A stretch of 64,000 bases of DNA from Sphingomonas sp. QA11 (GCF_028473665.1 NZ_CP098774.1:1860001-1924000), one strand, 5' to 3'; shown: positions 44,842-55,504, counted from the stretch's first letter. Made by a program: numbers and translations. The notes: a model not told the origin generated them from the sequence alone.

Positions 44842-45806
44842 AGCGCGACCCCAAGGATATATTGCTCGTCACCGGCATGTCCGGCGCGGGCAAGTCGACC
44901 GTATTGCGGACGCTCGAGGATCTCGGCTGGGAAGTGGTGGACAATCTGCCGCTGCTCCTGCTCGACCGGCTGCTGGGCGCGCCGCTGCCGGAAGGTGCCG
45001 AACGCTCGTCGCAGCCGCTCGCGCTCGGCATCGGTGCCCGGACCCGCGACTTCGATCCCGACCGAATCGTGAAACGAATCAAGAAGCTTCGCGAGGAACA
45101 TGGCCATGATATCGGCATCCTGTTCCTCGACTGCTCCGGCGGCGAGCTCGAGCGCCGCTATTCGGAAACGCGCCGGCGCCATCCGCTGGCGCTCGATCGC
45201 CCCGCCTCGGACGGCATTGCCCGCGAACGCGAACTGCTCGCTCCGCTGCGCCGCTGGGCGAACCGGCTGATCGATACGACCAACCTCACCGGCAACGAAC
45301 TGGCGCAGCAGGTTCGCTCGACCTTCTCTGGCGAGGGCCTTGGCGAACCGACCCTGTCGGTGATGTCGTTCGGCTATGCCCGTGGCCTGCCGCGCAATGC
45401 CGACCTCGTGTTCGACATGCGTTTCCTGCGCAACCCCCATTGGGACGAGGCCCTGCGACCCGGAACGGGGCTGGACAAGGACGTCAGCGCCTATATCGCG
45501 GCGGACCCGGCCTATGACACCGCGATGGAGCAGATCGAGTCGCTGCTGCTGGTCCTGCTGCCGCGCTATCGGGCCGAGGGGAAATCCTATGTCACCATCG
45601 CGTTCGGCTGCACCGGCGGGCGGCACCGTTCCGTGCACGTGGCGGAGCGTGTTGCTGCACGGTTGCGCAACGAAGGATTTTCGCCCACGGTCGCGCACCG
45701 CGATCTCGCTGCTGCGCCGCAGGACTCGCTCGAGGGTGTGGCAGAAAATGCCCAAGGGGACGGTCTTTCAGTGATTGAAACTGCTATGAAAGAGTCGGGG
45801 CAATGA
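44838..45806 (+). CDS. rapZ: RapZ-family nucleotide-binding protein
   Basis: 322 residues: Walker A GMSGAGKST at 13-21, VDNLPLLLLDRLL, and a C-terminal domain with VTIAFGCTGGRHRSVHVAERV. In E. coli RapZ adapts RNase E to sRNAs controlling GlmS; in alphaproteobacteria the role is less clear. A C-terminal extension of about 35 residues beyond the usual end is acidic. It is coupled to hprK and the EIIA gene. Confidence 0.93.
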   Translation: MKRDPKDILLVTGMSGAGKSTVLRTLEDLGWEVVDNLPLLLLDRLLGAPLPEGAERSSQPLALGIGARTRDFDPDRIVKRIKKLREEHGHDIGILFLDCSGGELERRYSETRRRHPLALDRPASDGIARERELLAPLRRWANRLIDTTNLTGNELAQQVRSTFSGEGLGEPTLSVMSFGYARGLPRNADLVFDMRFLRNPHWDEALRPGTGLDKDVSAYIAADPAYDTAMEQIESLLLVLLPRYRAEGKSYVTIAFGCTGGRHRSVHVAERVAARLRNEGFSPTVAHRDLAAAPQDSLEGVAENAQGDGLSVIETAMKESGQ

Positions 45807-46210
45807 TCGGCCTGGTTCTGGTGACGCACGGACGCCTCGCCGAGGAATTCGTGACCGCGATGGAACATGTCGTCGGCAAGCAGGAACGGATCGCGACGAT
45901 CGCGATCGGCCCCGATGACGACATGGAGGCGCGCCGCGCCGACATCGCCAAGGCGATCGCCGCCGTCGATACCGGACGCGGCGTGATCGTGCTGACCGAC
46001 CTGTTCGGCGGCACGCCCTCCAATCTCGCCATCTCGCTGATGGAGCGCGGGCGTATCGAGGTGATCGCCGGCATCAACCTGCCGATGCTGATCCGGCTCG
46101 AATCGGCGCGCAAGGCGATGAAGGTGGTCGATGCCGTCGCCGCCGCGCGCGAAGCGGGCCGCAAATATATCTCGGTTGCCTCTGAAGTGCTTGGCGAGGC
46201 TGCCGCCTGA
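45803..46210 (+). CDS. PTS EIIA component, mannose family
   Basis: 135 residues with the phosphoryl-accepting His9 in LVLVTHGRLAEEF and DLFGGTPSNLA. No sugar-specific EIIB or EIIC is nearby, so it is probably regulatory, as in other alphaproteobacteria with an incomplete PTS. The last base of its stop is the first of the ptsH start. Confidence 0.92.
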   Translation: MIGLVLVTHGRLAEEFVTAMEHVVGKQERIATIAIGPDDDMEARRADIAKAIAAVDTGRGVIVLTDLFGGTPSNLAISLMERGRIEVIAGINLPMLIRLESARKAMKVVDAVAAAREAGRKYISVASEVLGEAAA

Positions 46211-46482
46211 TGCAGGTCAGCCGCACGGTCCTCATCACCAACAAGCGCGGGCTCCACGCCCGGGCAAGCGCCAAGTTCGTCACCCTCGCGTCGACCCAGC
46301 CGGTCGAGGTTGCGGTGGAGAAGGACGGCGCCGGCAGCGTGACCGGCACTTCGATCATGGGCCTGATGATGCTGGGCGCGGCGATGGGCGATTCGATCGT
46401 GATCAGCGCCGAAGGCGACGGCGCGGAACAGGCCGTCGGTGCGCTATGCGAACTGGTCGAAGCGAAATTCGGAGAGGATTGA
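46210..46482 (+). CDS. ptsH: HPr phosphocarrier protein
   Basis: 90 residues. His16 in RGLHARA is the EI-dependent site; Ser48 in GTSIMGLMML is the HprK site. Together with EIIA and HprK it forms a phosphorylation relay that reports metabolic state. Enzyme I is not in the window. It ends the chvI operon. Confidence 0.95.
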   Translation: MQVSRTVLITNKRGLHARASAKFVTLASTQPVEVAVEKDGAGSVTGTSIMGLMMLGAAMGDSIVISAEGDGAEQAVGALCELVEAKFGED

Positions 46483-46495
46483 CCTTCCTCCTCCC

Positions 46496-46599
46496 CTCCC
46501 GTTTACGGGAGAAGCTGGGGGTGAGCGCGCGCTCACCGCGAATGTGCCGTTTGAGGAAACCGGGAGCCCATCCCCGGCCCCTCCCGCAAGCGGGAGGGG
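46496..46599. repeat. Two GC palindromes between ptsH and the RNA methyltransferase
   Basis: CTCCCG-TTTA-CGGGAG at 46496-46511 and CCCCTCCCGC-AA-GCGGGAGGGG at 46578-46599. They share a CTCCCG core and look like a dispersed intergenic repeat. The first could also terminate the ptsH transcript. Confidence 0.55.
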
Positions 46600-46609
46600 G
46601 GTAGATAAG

Positions 46610-47419
46610 ATGCCCCGCGAGATCACCGCCTATTCCAACCCGCTCATCAAGCGTGTCCGTGCGCTTCGCGAGAAGAGGCACCGGCGCGAGGAAGGCCTGT
46701 TCCTCGCCGAGGGTCTGCGCATCCTGACCGAGGCCCGCGAGAGCGGGCGCCTGCCCGAATATCTGTTCTTCGCCCGCGACAGCGCGGGCCACCCTCTCGT
46801 GCGCGCGCTGATCGCCGATGTCGAGACAGCCGGCGGCGAAGCAATCGAGACGGTGCCCGACATTCTCTCCAAACTCTCCGGCAAGGATAATCCGCAAGCC
46901 GTGGTCGGTGTGTTCGCGGAATTCGCAACGTCGCTGGAGACGCTTGACCGGCACAGCGCCGCGATCTGGCTGGTTGCCGAACGGCTGCGTGATCCGGGCA
47001 ATCTCGGCACCATCCTGCGCACCGGCGACGCCGTCGGCGCCGGCGGCCTGATCCTGGTCGGCGAGTGCGTCGACCCCTTCTCGGTCGAAGCGGTGCGCGC
47101 CAGCATGGGCGCACTGTTCACCGTGCCGATCGTCCAGGCCGGCTGGGCCGAATTCCTGCCGTGGCTGCGCGCCGGACCGGGACAACTGGTCGGATTGAGC
47201 CTTGATACCGACCAGGACTATCGTGCTGCCACCTATCATGCGCCAACCTTCCTGCTGACCGGCAACGAGGCGCAGGGCATGCCGGCGGAGTACGCCGCCG
47301 AATGCGACCTGCTGGTGAAGATCCCGATGCTCGGCAAGGCCGACAGCCTGAACGCAGCGGTGGCCACTGCGGTGATGGCCTATGAAGTGCTGGCGCAGGC
47401 GAAACCTTCGCCCCGCTGA
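46610..47419 (+). CDS. TrmH/SpoU-family RNA methyltransferase
   Basis: 269 residues: N-terminal substrate-binding domain (NPLIKRVRALREKRHRREEGLFLAEG), then a SPOUT knot with NLGTILRTGDAVGAGGLIL, FLLTGNEAQGMP and IPMLGKADSLNAAVATAV. It 2'-O-methylates a ribose in rRNA or tRNA; the exact target cannot be told. Confidence 0.9.
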   Translation: MPREITAYSNPLIKRVRALREKRHRREEGLFLAEGLRILTEARESGRLPEYLFFARDSAGHPLVRALIADVETAGGEAIETVPDILSKLSGKDNPQAVVGVFAEFATSLETLDRHSAAIWLVAERLRDPGNLGTILRTGDAVGAGGLILVGECVDPFSVEAVRASMGALFTVPIVQAGWAEFLPWLRAGPGQLVGLSLDTDQDYRAATYHAPTFLLTGNEAQGMPAEYAAECDLLVKIPMLGKADSLNAAVATAVMAYEVLAQAKPSPR

Positions 47420-47480
47420 ACGGTTGCGTAACGACCGGTTCAGCCGGGCTTGTCTATCCGGCGATCCAAGGAGACCCGAT

Positions 47481-48188
47481 ATGAAGTTCGCGCACGTCCT
47501 TTTCGTCCCTGCCCTGCTGGTCTCTGGCGCTGCTGTCGCCCAGACGAGCGACACATCGTACAAGGCGGTCGGCACCGAACCCGGCTGGGCGCTGACGATC
47601 GAGAAGGGTCTGATCCGCTATGTCGGCGACTATGGGCGTACCCGCGTCACCGCACAGGCGCCGGTTCCCCGGCCAAGCTTCAACGGCCTGCGCTATGTTA
47701 CGCCGAGGGTCACGATCGACATCACCCGGTCTCGCTGCAGCGACGGCATGAGCAATCGCGACTATCCCGATAGCGTGACGGTGACGGTCGGCCGCCGGAC
47801 GGTGCACGGTTGCGGTGGCGAGCCGATCGTCTCTCCGCCCCGGGCGACGGTGATCGAGGGCAAATGGGAAATCCAGTCGATCGAAGGCCGTCCGGTACGC
47901 GGGCCACGGCCGGCGACGATCGCGTTCGCCGGCGACCGGATCAACGGGAACAGCGGCTGCAACAGCTTCGGCGGCTCGTTCCGCTTCGAGCGCGGCTATC
48001 TGACCGCCGGTCCGCTGATGTCGACCAAGATGGCTTGCATGGGGCCGGCCATGGCGCAGGAACAGGCGATCATGCGCCTGCTCGGCGAGCGCCTGAGCGC
48101 GAGCACGAACCGTGAGGGCAAGCTGGTGCTGAGCGCATCCGGATTGCGGACCCTGGTACTGGTTCGTTCAGGACCGGCCCCGCGCTGA
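47481..48188 (+). CDS. Secreted META-domain (HslJ-like) protein
   Basis: 235 residues: signal peptide to AVAQTS, a first domain (TEPGWALTIEKGLIRYVGDYG, with CSDGMSNRDYP) and a C-terminal META domain (GKWEIQSIEG, INGNSGCNSFGGSFRFE, MACMGPAMAQEQAIMRLL). This domain pair recurs in bacterial envelope proteins; function unknown. AAGGAG precedes the ATG. Confidence 0.82.
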   Translation: MKFAHVLFVPALLVSGAAVAQTSDTSYKAVGTEPGWALTIEKGLIRYVGDYGRTRVTAQAPVPRPSFNGLRYVTPRVTIDITRSRCSDGMSNRDYPDSVTVTVGRRTVHGCGGEPIVSPPRATVIEGKWEIQSIEGRPVRGPRPATIAFAGDRINGNSGCNSFGGSFRFERGYLTAGPLMSTKMACMGPAMAQEQAIMRLLGERLSASTNREGKLVLSASGLRTLVLVRSGPAPR

Positions 48189-48341
48189 ACAGTGCATGGG
48201 CCCGGGCTCCGACGATGTCGCGGAACCCGGGCCGCCCAGCGTCGTTACTCCGTGCTTAACGCCGGGAGGGGGCCAGATGATCGATCGACGTAGCGGGATT
48301 CCATTTCTTCCAGGCCATTCCGTAGCTCCACGTCGCCGCCC

Positions 48342-51300
48342 GTGACGGATTCTGCAGTGAAACAAAATCCGGACCTGTTCATCGGCAATGGCGAAATGGC
48401 GTCGCTGATGCGCGCCAAGGACTGGTCGCGAACGACGCTCGGTCCGGTGGAATACTGGCCAGAAGCGTTGCGCGTCGCGGTCCGCATCCTGCTCACCAGC
48501 AAGTTCGACATGTGGATCGGATGGGGGACGGATGTCGCCTTCCTCTACAACGATGCCTATCGGCCGACGCTTGGGCAAAAGCATCCCGACGGGCTGGCGA
48601 CGCCGACAGCCGAACTCTGGGCGGAGATCTGGCCCGATGTCGAGCCGCTGGTCCGGACGGTCTACGAGACCGGCGAAGCGACATGGAGCGAAGCGCTGCT
48701 GCTCCTGCTTGAACGCAACGGCTACAGCGAAGAAACCTATCACACCTTCTCCTACAGCCCGATCTTCGATGACAGCGGCGCGGTTGGCGGGCTGCTGTGC
48801 GCGGTCGTCGAGGAAACCGACCGAATCATCACAGCGCGCCGGCTGGATACTCTCAGGGTGCTCGCGTCGGACCTGACGGCCGTGGACACCATCTCCGCGG
48901 TCACGGCAGCCACGCGTATCTGCCTGGAGAGTAATCCATACGACCTGCCCTTCACCCTTATCTATCTGTTCGAGAACGGCGTGGCGCGGCTCGTCGAGCG
49001 AACCGGTTTCGACGGATCGCATCCCGCAGCTCCGGAGTCGATCTCGCTCGACGAGCCCGCGCCCTGGCCCCTGGGCGGCGGCCAGACGCAGATCCCCCTG
49101 GCCGATATGGGAGCCTTCCCGTGCGGCGCCTGGCAAAAAACGCCTGATCATGCCGTGATCCTGCCACTCCAGCGCCGTGGCGGGGAGGCACCGGTCGGCG
49201 CGGTCGTGGTCGGCCTCAACCCCCATCGGCGAGCCGATCCCGATTATCTCGGCTATCTCGATCTGCTGGCCGGCCAGATATCGTCCGGCCTTGCCAGTGC
49301 CGAAGCCTATGAAAGCGAGCGGCGGCGCGCGGCCGCGCTTGCCGAGGCAGCCGGACTCCGGGAGGCCGCGGCCGAAGTGTTGCGTGAGGTCAACGCCCGC
49401 CTCGAATCCGAAGTCGAGGCCCGCACCGGCGAACGAGACCGCCTCCGCGCCCTGTTCCAGCGGGCACCGGGCTTTATGTGCGTCTTGCACGGCCCCGACC
49501 ACGTCTTCGAATTCATGAACGAGGCCTATCTCCAATTGATCGGGCATCGCGACGTGAACGGCATGCCGGTCCGCGACGCGCTTCCCGAGGTCGACGGCCA
49601 GGGCTTTTTCGATCTGCTCGACCAGGTCTATCGCACCGGCCAGCCCTTTGTTGGGCAGAGCATGCCGGTCGACCTCCAGCGAGAGCCCGGCAGCCCGCTG
49701 GAGAAGCGGTTCCTGAACCTGGTCTATCAGCCAATCGTGGAGAATGACGGGGCGATCACCGGCATCTTCGCCGAAGGCCATGACGTCACCGACCAAGTCC
49801 GCAGCGAAGCCGCGCTGCGCACACTCAACGCCGATCTCGAACGCCAGGTGATCGAACGCACCCAGGCGCGCGGCAAGACCTGGCATCTCAGCCCGGACCT
49901 GCTCGGCGCGCTCAACCCCCTTGGCTATTTCGAGACGTCGAATCCGGCGTGGAAGACCCTGCTCGGCTGGAGCGAGCAGGAGGTCGCCAGCATGTCGATC
50001 TTCGAAATGCTCCATCCCGACGATGTCGAACGCACCCGCAGCGGCTTCACGCTGACTCAGCAGGGCGAGCCGGCGATCCGCTTCCCCAACCGCTATCGCT
50101 GCAAGGATGGCAGCTATCGCTGGATATCCTGGGTCGGCATTCCCGAAGAGGGCATGGTCTATTGCAGCGGGCGCGACATCAGCGAGGAGAAGGCGGCCGA
50201 GGCCGAGCGCGACCGGCTATGGACGCTGTCCGAGGACATGCTGGCGCGGGCCGACTATCAGGGCAGGATGGTGGCGGTGAACCCCGCCTGGACAAAGGTG
50301 CTGGGGTGGCGCGAGCGCGACCTGTTGACCAATCCCTATGCCGATATCATCCATCCCGACAATATCCCCGCCGTTGCCGCCGCGCTGGAGGAGATGAACC
50401 GCACCGGCCAGCCCACACGGTTCGAGAACCGGATCCTGTCGGCCGGTGGTGACTGGAAACCGATCGGCTGGACGGTCTCGCCCGAGCCCGACGGTATCCA
50501 TTTCATCGCGGTCGGGCGCGACCTGACCGAGGACAAGGCGCGCGAACGGGAACTGGAACAGGCACAGGACGCGCTTCGCCAATCGCAGAAGATGGAGGCG
50601 GTGGGCCAGCTTACCGGCGGTATCGCCCATGACTTCAACAACCTGCTGGCCGGTATTGGCGGCAATCTCGAGCTGCTGGAACTGCGCATCGGCCAGGGCA
50701 GGACGATAGGGCTCGATCGCTATATCGGCGGCGCGCAGGACGCGACCCGCCGCGCGGCATCGCTGACACAGCGGCTGCTCGCCTTTTCCCGCCGCCAGAC
50801 GCTCGATCCGAAGCCGACTGACGTCAACCGGCTGATCGCTGGCATGGAAGACCTTATCCGCCGCACTGTCGGCCCCGGGATCGAGGTCGAAGTCGTCGGC
50901 GCGGGCGGACTGTGGCTGACACGCGTGGATACCTCCCAGCTTGAGAATGCGCTACTCAACCTCACGATCAATGCGCGCGACGCCATGGCCGGCGGCGGCC
51001 GCATCACCATCGAGACAGCCAACAAATGGCTTGATGACCGCGCCGCGCGGGAACGCGAACTTCCCCCCGGGCAATATCTCTCGCTGTGCGTGACCGACAC
51101 CGGATCCGGCATGGCGCCCGACGTCGTCGCCAAGGCGTTCGATCCGTTTTTCACCACCAAGCCGATCGGCCAGGGAACCGGGCTCGGCCTCTCGATGATC
51201 CATGGTTTTGTCCGCCAGTCCGGCGGGCAGGTGCGGATCTATTCGGAACCGGGCAAGGGCACGACGATGTGCCTCTATTTCCCGCGTTACGCGGGCGAAA

Positions 51301-51713
51301 TGAATCCGGGTGAGGACGACGAACCCCATCTTGCCGATCCCGGACATGGCGAGACCGTGCTGGTGATCGATGACGAGCCGCTCGTCAGGGCCCTCGCCGT
51401 CGAGATCCTGCGGGATGCCGGCTATATGGTGATTGAGGCAGCCGACGGCCCTTCCGGGCTCAGGCTGGTTCAGTCGGCGGCACGGATCGATCTGCTGGTC
51501 ACCGATGTCGGCCTGCCGGGTGGACTGAACGGCCGCCAGGTCGCCGACGCAGCACGCGTTACTCGTCCTGGGCTGAAAGTACTCTTCATCACTGGCTATG
51601 CGGAGAATGCAGCCGTCGGAAACGGTCTGCTCGGCGCTGGCATGGAGGTGATCACGAAACCCTTCACGGTCGTCGCGCTCGGCAACAAGGTCAGGGAAAT
51701 GCTCGATCGTTGA
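48342..51713 (+). CDS. Multi-PAS hybrid histidine kinase
   Basis: 1123 residues from a GTG, no membrane helix. N-terminal PAS-like segment (DWSRTTLGPVEYWPEALR), GAF-like region (about 170-325), short coiled coil, then PAS domains (about 365-500, 515-640, 645-755). HisKA has H763 in GGIAHDFNNLL, then HATPase (FFTTKPIGQGTGLGLSMIHGF) and a C-terminal receiver with D1055 in VTDVGLPG. Such cytosolic HWE/HisKA hybrids sense light, redox or metabolites; no cofactor site is evident. Confidence 0.88.
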   Translation: MTDSAVKQNPDLFIGNGEMASLMRAKDWSRTTLGPVEYWPEALRVAVRILLTSKFDMWIGWGTDVAFLYNDAYRPTLGQKHPDGLATPTAELWAEIWPDVEPLVRTVYETGEATWSEALLLLLERNGYSEETYHTFSYSPIFDDSGAVGGLLCAVVEETDRIITARRLDTLRVLASDLTAVDTISAVTAATRICLESNPYDLPFTLIYLFENGVARLVERTGFDGSHPAAPESISLDEPAPWPLGGGQTQIPLADMGAFPCGAWQKTPDHAVILPLQRRGGEAPVGAVVVGLNPHRRADPDYLGYLDLLAGQISSGLASAEAYESERRRAAALAEAAGLREAAAEVLREVNARLESEVEARTGERDRLRALFQRAPGFMCVLHGPDHVFEFMNEAYLQLIGHRDVNGMPVRDALPEVDGQGFFDLLDQVYRTGQPFVGQSMPVDLQREPGSPLEKRFLNLVYQPIVENDGAITGIFAEGHDVTDQVRSEAALRTLNADLERQVIERTQARGKTWHLSPDLLGALNPLGYFETSNPAWKTLLGWSEQEVASMSIFEMLHPDDVERTRSGFTLTQQGEPAIRFPNRYRCKDGSYRWISWVGIPEEGMVYCSGRDISEEKAAEAERDRLWTLSEDMLARADYQGRMVAVNPAWTKVLGWRERDLLTNPYADIIHPDNIPAVAAALEEMNRTGQPTRFENRILSAGGDWKPIGWTVSPEPDGIHFIAVGRDLTEDKARERELEQAQDALRQSQKMEAVGQLTGGIAHDFNNLLAGIGGNLELLELRIGQGRTIGLDRYIGGAQDATRRAASLTQRLLAFSRRQTLDPKPTDVNRLIAGMEDLIRRTVGPGIEVEVVGAGGLWLTRVDTSQLENALLNLTINARDAMAGGGRITIETANKWLDDRAARERELPPGQYLSLCVTDTGSGMAPDVVAKAFDPFFTTKPIGQGTGLGLSMIHGFVRQSGGQVRIYSEPGKGTTMCLYFPRYAGEMNPGEDDEPHLADPGHGETVLVIDDEPLVRALAVEILRDAGYMVIEAADGPSGLRLVQSAARIDLLVTDVGLPGGLNGRQVADAARVTRPGLKVLFITGYAENAAVGNGLLGAGMEVITKPFTVVALGNKVREMLDR

Positions 51714-51728
51714 TCGCGCGGACGGTGC

Positions 51729-53129
51729 CTATTCCGCCGCCTCGCTGACTGAACCATCGATGAGGATCGGCGTATCGCCATAACGGGCCAGCGCCTCGAC
51801 CGGCTCCACGCCCTCGATCTCGCGCGCGCCGGGCTCGATGTTGAGGTCGCGCAGCTTGCGCGCCGTTACCAAAGTGCGGCTTTCGAAGCTGCTGACGAAG
51901 GTGTTGTAATTGTTGACGGCCGACGTCAATCCGCCACCCACCTTGCGCAGATCGCCCGCCGCCTTGGCGAGCCGGTCGTAGAGTTCCTTGCCAAGCTCGC
52001 CGATCTGGCGCGCTTCCTTGGCCAGCCGTTCCTGCCGCCACACGGCGGAGACGGTGCGCGCGATCGCGATCAGATTGGTCGGCGTGGCCAGCAGCACGCG
52101 CTTCTCGAAGGCGAAGTCCCAGAGCGTGGGATCATGCTCGAGCGCGGCTGACAGGAAATGCTCGCCCGGCACGAACATGATCACATAGTCGGGCGCATCG
52201 GCGAACTGGCTCCAATAGGCCTTGTTGCCGAGACCGTTGACATGAGCGCGCATCGACGCGGCGTGGGCGGCAAGCCCGACCAGCCGCTCCGCCTCGTCGA
52301 CTGCCCCGAACGCATCCTGATAGGCGTTGAGCGAGACCTTGGCATCGATGACGAGCGCCCGACCGCCGGGCACGCGAACGATCGCGTCGGGGCGAAGTCG
52401 CCCGCCTTCGTCCCCGCCAGACACGCTGACCTCGGTCTGGAAATCAGTATGCTCCGACAAGCCACAGGTTTCCAAAACATTTTTCAGCTGCTGTTCACCC
52501 CACCGCCCGCGTGACTTGGGCGCGTTGCGGAGCGAATTGACCAGCTTCGCGGCTTCGCTGCTGACCTTCTCCTGACCGACGCGAAGCCCCTCCAGCTGGC
52601 CCTTGAGCTGGTCGAATGCTCCTTGGCGCTCGCTCTCGACCTTACTCACGGTCTCCTCATATTTCAGGAGGCGGTCGCTGACCGGCTGGAGCATGGATTT
52701 CAGGTTCTGCCCGGCCGTCTCTTCGGATTGCTTGAAACGCGCCTCGGCGCGTTCGAGAAACTGCTTCTGCGCATCGTTGAGCAACTTACTCGCGGTCTCG
52801 TTGAAATGACCGGTCATCGCCTCACGCGAGTTCTTGAATTCCTCGAGCCTCGCCTCGAACGCCTCGGCATGGGCGCGAAGTGTTGCGTTCTCGGTGCGAA
52901 AGCCGTCGCGCTCTTCCCGGATCGCATCGAGCTCATCGCGAAGCTGTGCCGCGACGCGCGCACGCTCCTCGGCACCGGCGAGGTCGACGATGGCCCGCTT
53001 GAACTCCTCGGTCCGTGCGTCGCGCTCGGTCCTGACCTCGACTACACCGCGTCCGCCCAGCCACCAGCCCACAGCAAGTCCAACGAGCAGAACGGCGATC
53101 ATCGCCAGGGAAATCGTCAGGCCGGTCAT
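51729..53129 (-). CDS. rmuC: DNA recombination protein RmuC
   Basis: 466 residues: N-terminal membrane helix, a long coiled coil (about 30-190) and the RmuC nuclease-like domain ([40 protein letters not shown]). It limits inversions at short inverted repeats. It is divergent from fhs and convergent with the hybrid kinase gene. Confidence 0.92.
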   Translation of the reverse strand: MTGLTISLAMIAVLLVGLAVGWWLGGRGVVEVRTERDARTEEFKRAIVDLAGAEERARVAAQLRDELDAIREERDGFRTENATLRAHAEAFEARLEEFKNSREAMTGHFNETASKLLNDAQKQFLERAEARFKQSEETAGQNLKSMLQPVSDRLLKYEETVSKVESERQGAFDQLKGQLEGLRVGQEKVSSEAAKLVNSLRNAPKSRGRWGEQQLKNVLETCGLSEHTDFQTEVSVSGGDEGGRLRPDAIVRVPGGRALVIDAKVSLNAYQDAFGAVDEAERLVGLAAHAASMRAHVNGLGNKAYWSQFADAPDYVIMFVPGEHFLSAALEHDPTLWDFAFEKRVLLATPTNLIAIARTVSAVWRQERLAKEARQIGELGKELYDRLAKAAGDLRKVGGGLTSAVNNYNTFVSSFESRTLVTARKLRDLNIEPGAREIEGVEPVEALARYGDTPILIDGSVSEAAE

Positions 53130-53227
53130 GCTTTACCTCGTTGGAACATTGCGCGAACTTGTACTCTCCATTGCCATTTTGGCAATGCGGCTTGCGGCTG
53201 GCCGGGCGTTCGCTACGACTGCGCGCC

Positions 53228-54892
53228 ATGCTGACCGATATCGCAATCTCCCGCGCCGCCACCCTGAAACCCATTGCCCAGATCGCAGCCGGGCTCTCCA
53301 TTCCGCCGGAGGCGGTCGAGCCCTATGGGCATTTCAAGGCGAAGATCGATCTCTCCCGCCTCCCCGCTACGGACAAGGCCGGCAAGCTGATCCTCGTCAC
53401 GGCGATCAGCCCGACACCGGCGGGCGAAGGCAAGTCCACCACCTCGGTGGGACTGGCCGACGGGCTCAACCGCATCGGCCGCAAGACAGTGTTGTGCCTG
53501 CGCGAGCCCTCGCTCGGCCCCTGCTTCGGCACCAAGGGCGGCGCGGCGGGCGGCGGCTATGCCCAGGTAGGGCCGATGGAAGATATCAACCTCCATTTCA
53601 CCGGCGATTTCCACGCGATCACCAGCGCGCACAATTTGCTCGCGGCGATGATCGACAATCATATCCATTGGGGGAACGCGCTCGATATCGACGTGCGACG
53701 GGTCGTATGGCGTCGCGTGCTCGACATGAACGATCGGGCACTGCGGGACATCGCACAGTCGCTGGGCGGACCGGCCAACGGATTTCCGCGTGAATCCGGC
53801 TTCGACATCACCGTCGCGTCCGAGGTGATGGCGATATTGTGCCTGGCAAGCGGGCTTGAGGATCTGGAAGAAAGGCTCGGCGCGATCGTCGTAGCCTATA
53901 CCCGAGACAAGCGCCCGGTGACCGCGCGCGACCTGAAGGCGGATGGCGCCATGGCGGTGCTGCTCGCCCAGGCGATCAAGCCGAACCTGGTGCAGACGCT
54001 CGAGGGCAATCCCGCCTTTGTCCATGGCGGGCCGTTCGCCAACATCGCCCATGGCTGCAACTCGGTGATCGCGACGCGCGCCGCACTTGGGCTTGGCGAT
54101 TATGTCGTGACCGAAGCGGGGTTCGGCGCGGACCTGGGCGCGGAGAAGTTCTTCGACATCAAATGCCGGCAATCGAGGCTGAAACCCGACGCCGCGGTGA
54201 TCGTGGCGACGGTGCGGGCGCTGAAGATGAATGGCGGGGTGGCCAAGGCCGACCTCGCCACGCCCGATGCCGAGGCGGTGCGGCGCGGTGGCGTCAATCT
54301 TGCCCGCCATATCGAGAATGTGCGACAGTTCGGCGTGCCCGCGGTCGTCGCGATCAATCTGTTCGGCACCGATACCGAGGCAGAACTGGAGGTGATCCGC
54401 GACATCGCGGCGAACCACGGATCGGAAGCGATCCTGTGCACCCACTGGGCCGATGGGGGCGCCGGTGCCGAGGCGCTGGCGGCTAGGGTCGCCGATCTGT
54501 GCGATCATGCCACTCCGCAATTCGCGCCGCTCTATGACGACGATCTCTCGCTGTTCGAGAAGATCAACACCGTCGCCACCCGGATCTATCGTGCCGAGGA
54601 GGCGATCGCCGATCCGGGCGTCCGGGCGCAGCTCAGGCGCTGGGAGGATGCCGGGTTCGGCCATCTGCCGGTGTGCATGGCCAAGACTCAGTACAGCTTC
54701 TCGACCGATCCGGCGAAGCTCGGCGCGCCGACCGGCCATGTCGTGCCGGTGCGCGAGGTACGGCTAGCGGCGGGCGCCGGTTTCGTGGTGGCGATCTGCG
54801 GCGAGATCATGACCATGCCCGGCCTGCCGAGGGTACCAGCGGCCGAATCGATCCGCTTCGGCGCCGGTGGCGAGATCGAAGGCCTGTTCTGA
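53228..54892 (+). CDS. fhs: Formate-tetrahydrofolate ligase
   Basis: ATP-dependent formation of 10-formyl-THF. 554 residues, typical length. [25 protein letters not shown] holds the nucleotide loop; [14 protein letters not shown] and [16 protein letters not shown] are family blocks. The start MLTDIAISR matches the family. A GC hairpin follows before the convergent def gene. Confidence 0.95.
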   Translation: MLTDIAISRAATLKPIAQIAAGLSIPPEAVEPYGHFKAKIDLSRLPATDKAGKLILVTAISPTPAGEGKSTTSVGLADGLNRIGRKTVLCLREPSLGPCFGTKGGAAGGGYAQVGPMEDINLHFTGDFHAITSAHNLLAAMIDNHIHWGNALDIDVRRVVWRRVLDMNDRALRDIAQSLGGPANGFPRESGFDITVASEVMAILCLASGLEDLEERLGAIVVAYTRDKRPVTARDLKADGAMAVLLAQAIKPNLVQTLEGNPAFVHGGPFANIAHGCNSVIATRAALGLGDYVVTEAGFGADLGAEKFFDIKCRQSRLKPDAAVIVATVRALKMNGGVAKADLATPDAEAVRRGGVNLARHIENVRQFGVPAVVAINLFGTDTEAELEVIRDIAANHGSEAILCTHWADGGAGAEALAARVADLCDHATPQFAPLYDDDLSLFEKINTVATRIYRAEEAIADPGVRAQLRRWEDAGFGHLPVCMAKTQYSFSTDPAKLGAPTGHVVPVREVRLAAGAGFVVAICGEIMTMPGLPRVPAAESIRFGAGGEIEGLF

Positions 54893-54897
54893 CCCTC

Positions 54898-54924
54898 GGG
54901 CCTCTCCCCTCCGGGGAAAGGGCC
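54898..54924. terminator. Hairpin between convergent fhs and def
   Basis: GGGCCTCTCCCC and GGGGAAAGGGCC can pair with two internal mismatches. There is no T-run; its position suggests transcription termination from either side. Confidence 0.45.
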
Positions 54925-54930
54925 TATGGC

Positions 54931-55461
54931 TCAGGCAGCCTTGCGCGCCTTGGCCAGCTTCTTGAGCACCATGTCGCGCTTCAGGCGCGAGATGTGGTCG
55001 ATGAACAGAACACCGTTCAGGTGATCGATCTCGTGCTGGATGCAGGTCGCGAGCAACCCGTCGAAATCATCCTCATGCCCTGCGCCATCGGCGTCGAGCC
55101 ATTTGACCCGGCATCCCGACGGACGCTCAACCTCCGCATATTGCTCCGGGATCGACAGGCAGCCCTCGTTATAGACCGAGACTTCCTCGCTCACCGAGAC
55201 CAGTTCCGGGTTGATATAGACCAGAGGATTGCGGACTGGCTTTGCGCCTTCCTCGTCGCTCTCGGGCTCCTGCAGGTCGATCACGACGATTCGCTGCTCG
55301 ATGCCGACCTGCGTGGCGGCAAGGCCGATGCCCCGCGCGTCATACATGGTGTCGAACATGTCGGCGACGATCGCGCGAACTGAATCGTCGATCTGCGCGA
55401 CAGGCCTGGCGACGGCGCGAAGGCCGGGATGCGGAACTTCGAGGATTTCTAGTACTGACAT
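54931..55461 (-). CDS. def: Peptide deformylase
   Basis: 176 residues with all three motifs: GIGLAATQVG, EGCLS and QHEIDHLNG, which bind the metal through Cys and two His. It removes the formyl group from nascent Met. The fmt gene, encoding the opposite step, is 0.7 kb away. Confidence 0.96.
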   Translation of the reverse strand: MSVLEILEVPHPGLRAVARPVAQIDDSVRAIVADMFDTMYDARGIGLAATQVGIEQRIVVIDLQEPESDEEGAKPVRNPLVYINPELVSVSEEVSVYNEGCLSIPEQYAEVERPSGCRVKWLDADGAGHEDDFDGLLATCIQHEIDHLNGVLFIDHISRLKRDMVLKKLAKARKAA

Positions 55462-55504
55462 GCAGGCGAGCTAGGAAAGCGCGGGCCCGACGTCAAGCGA
55501 CTGG

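Noticed and set aside
48168..50015. 615-residue minus-strand open frame
   Set aside because: Antisense shadow of the hybrid histidine kinase; no recognisable domain or start signal.
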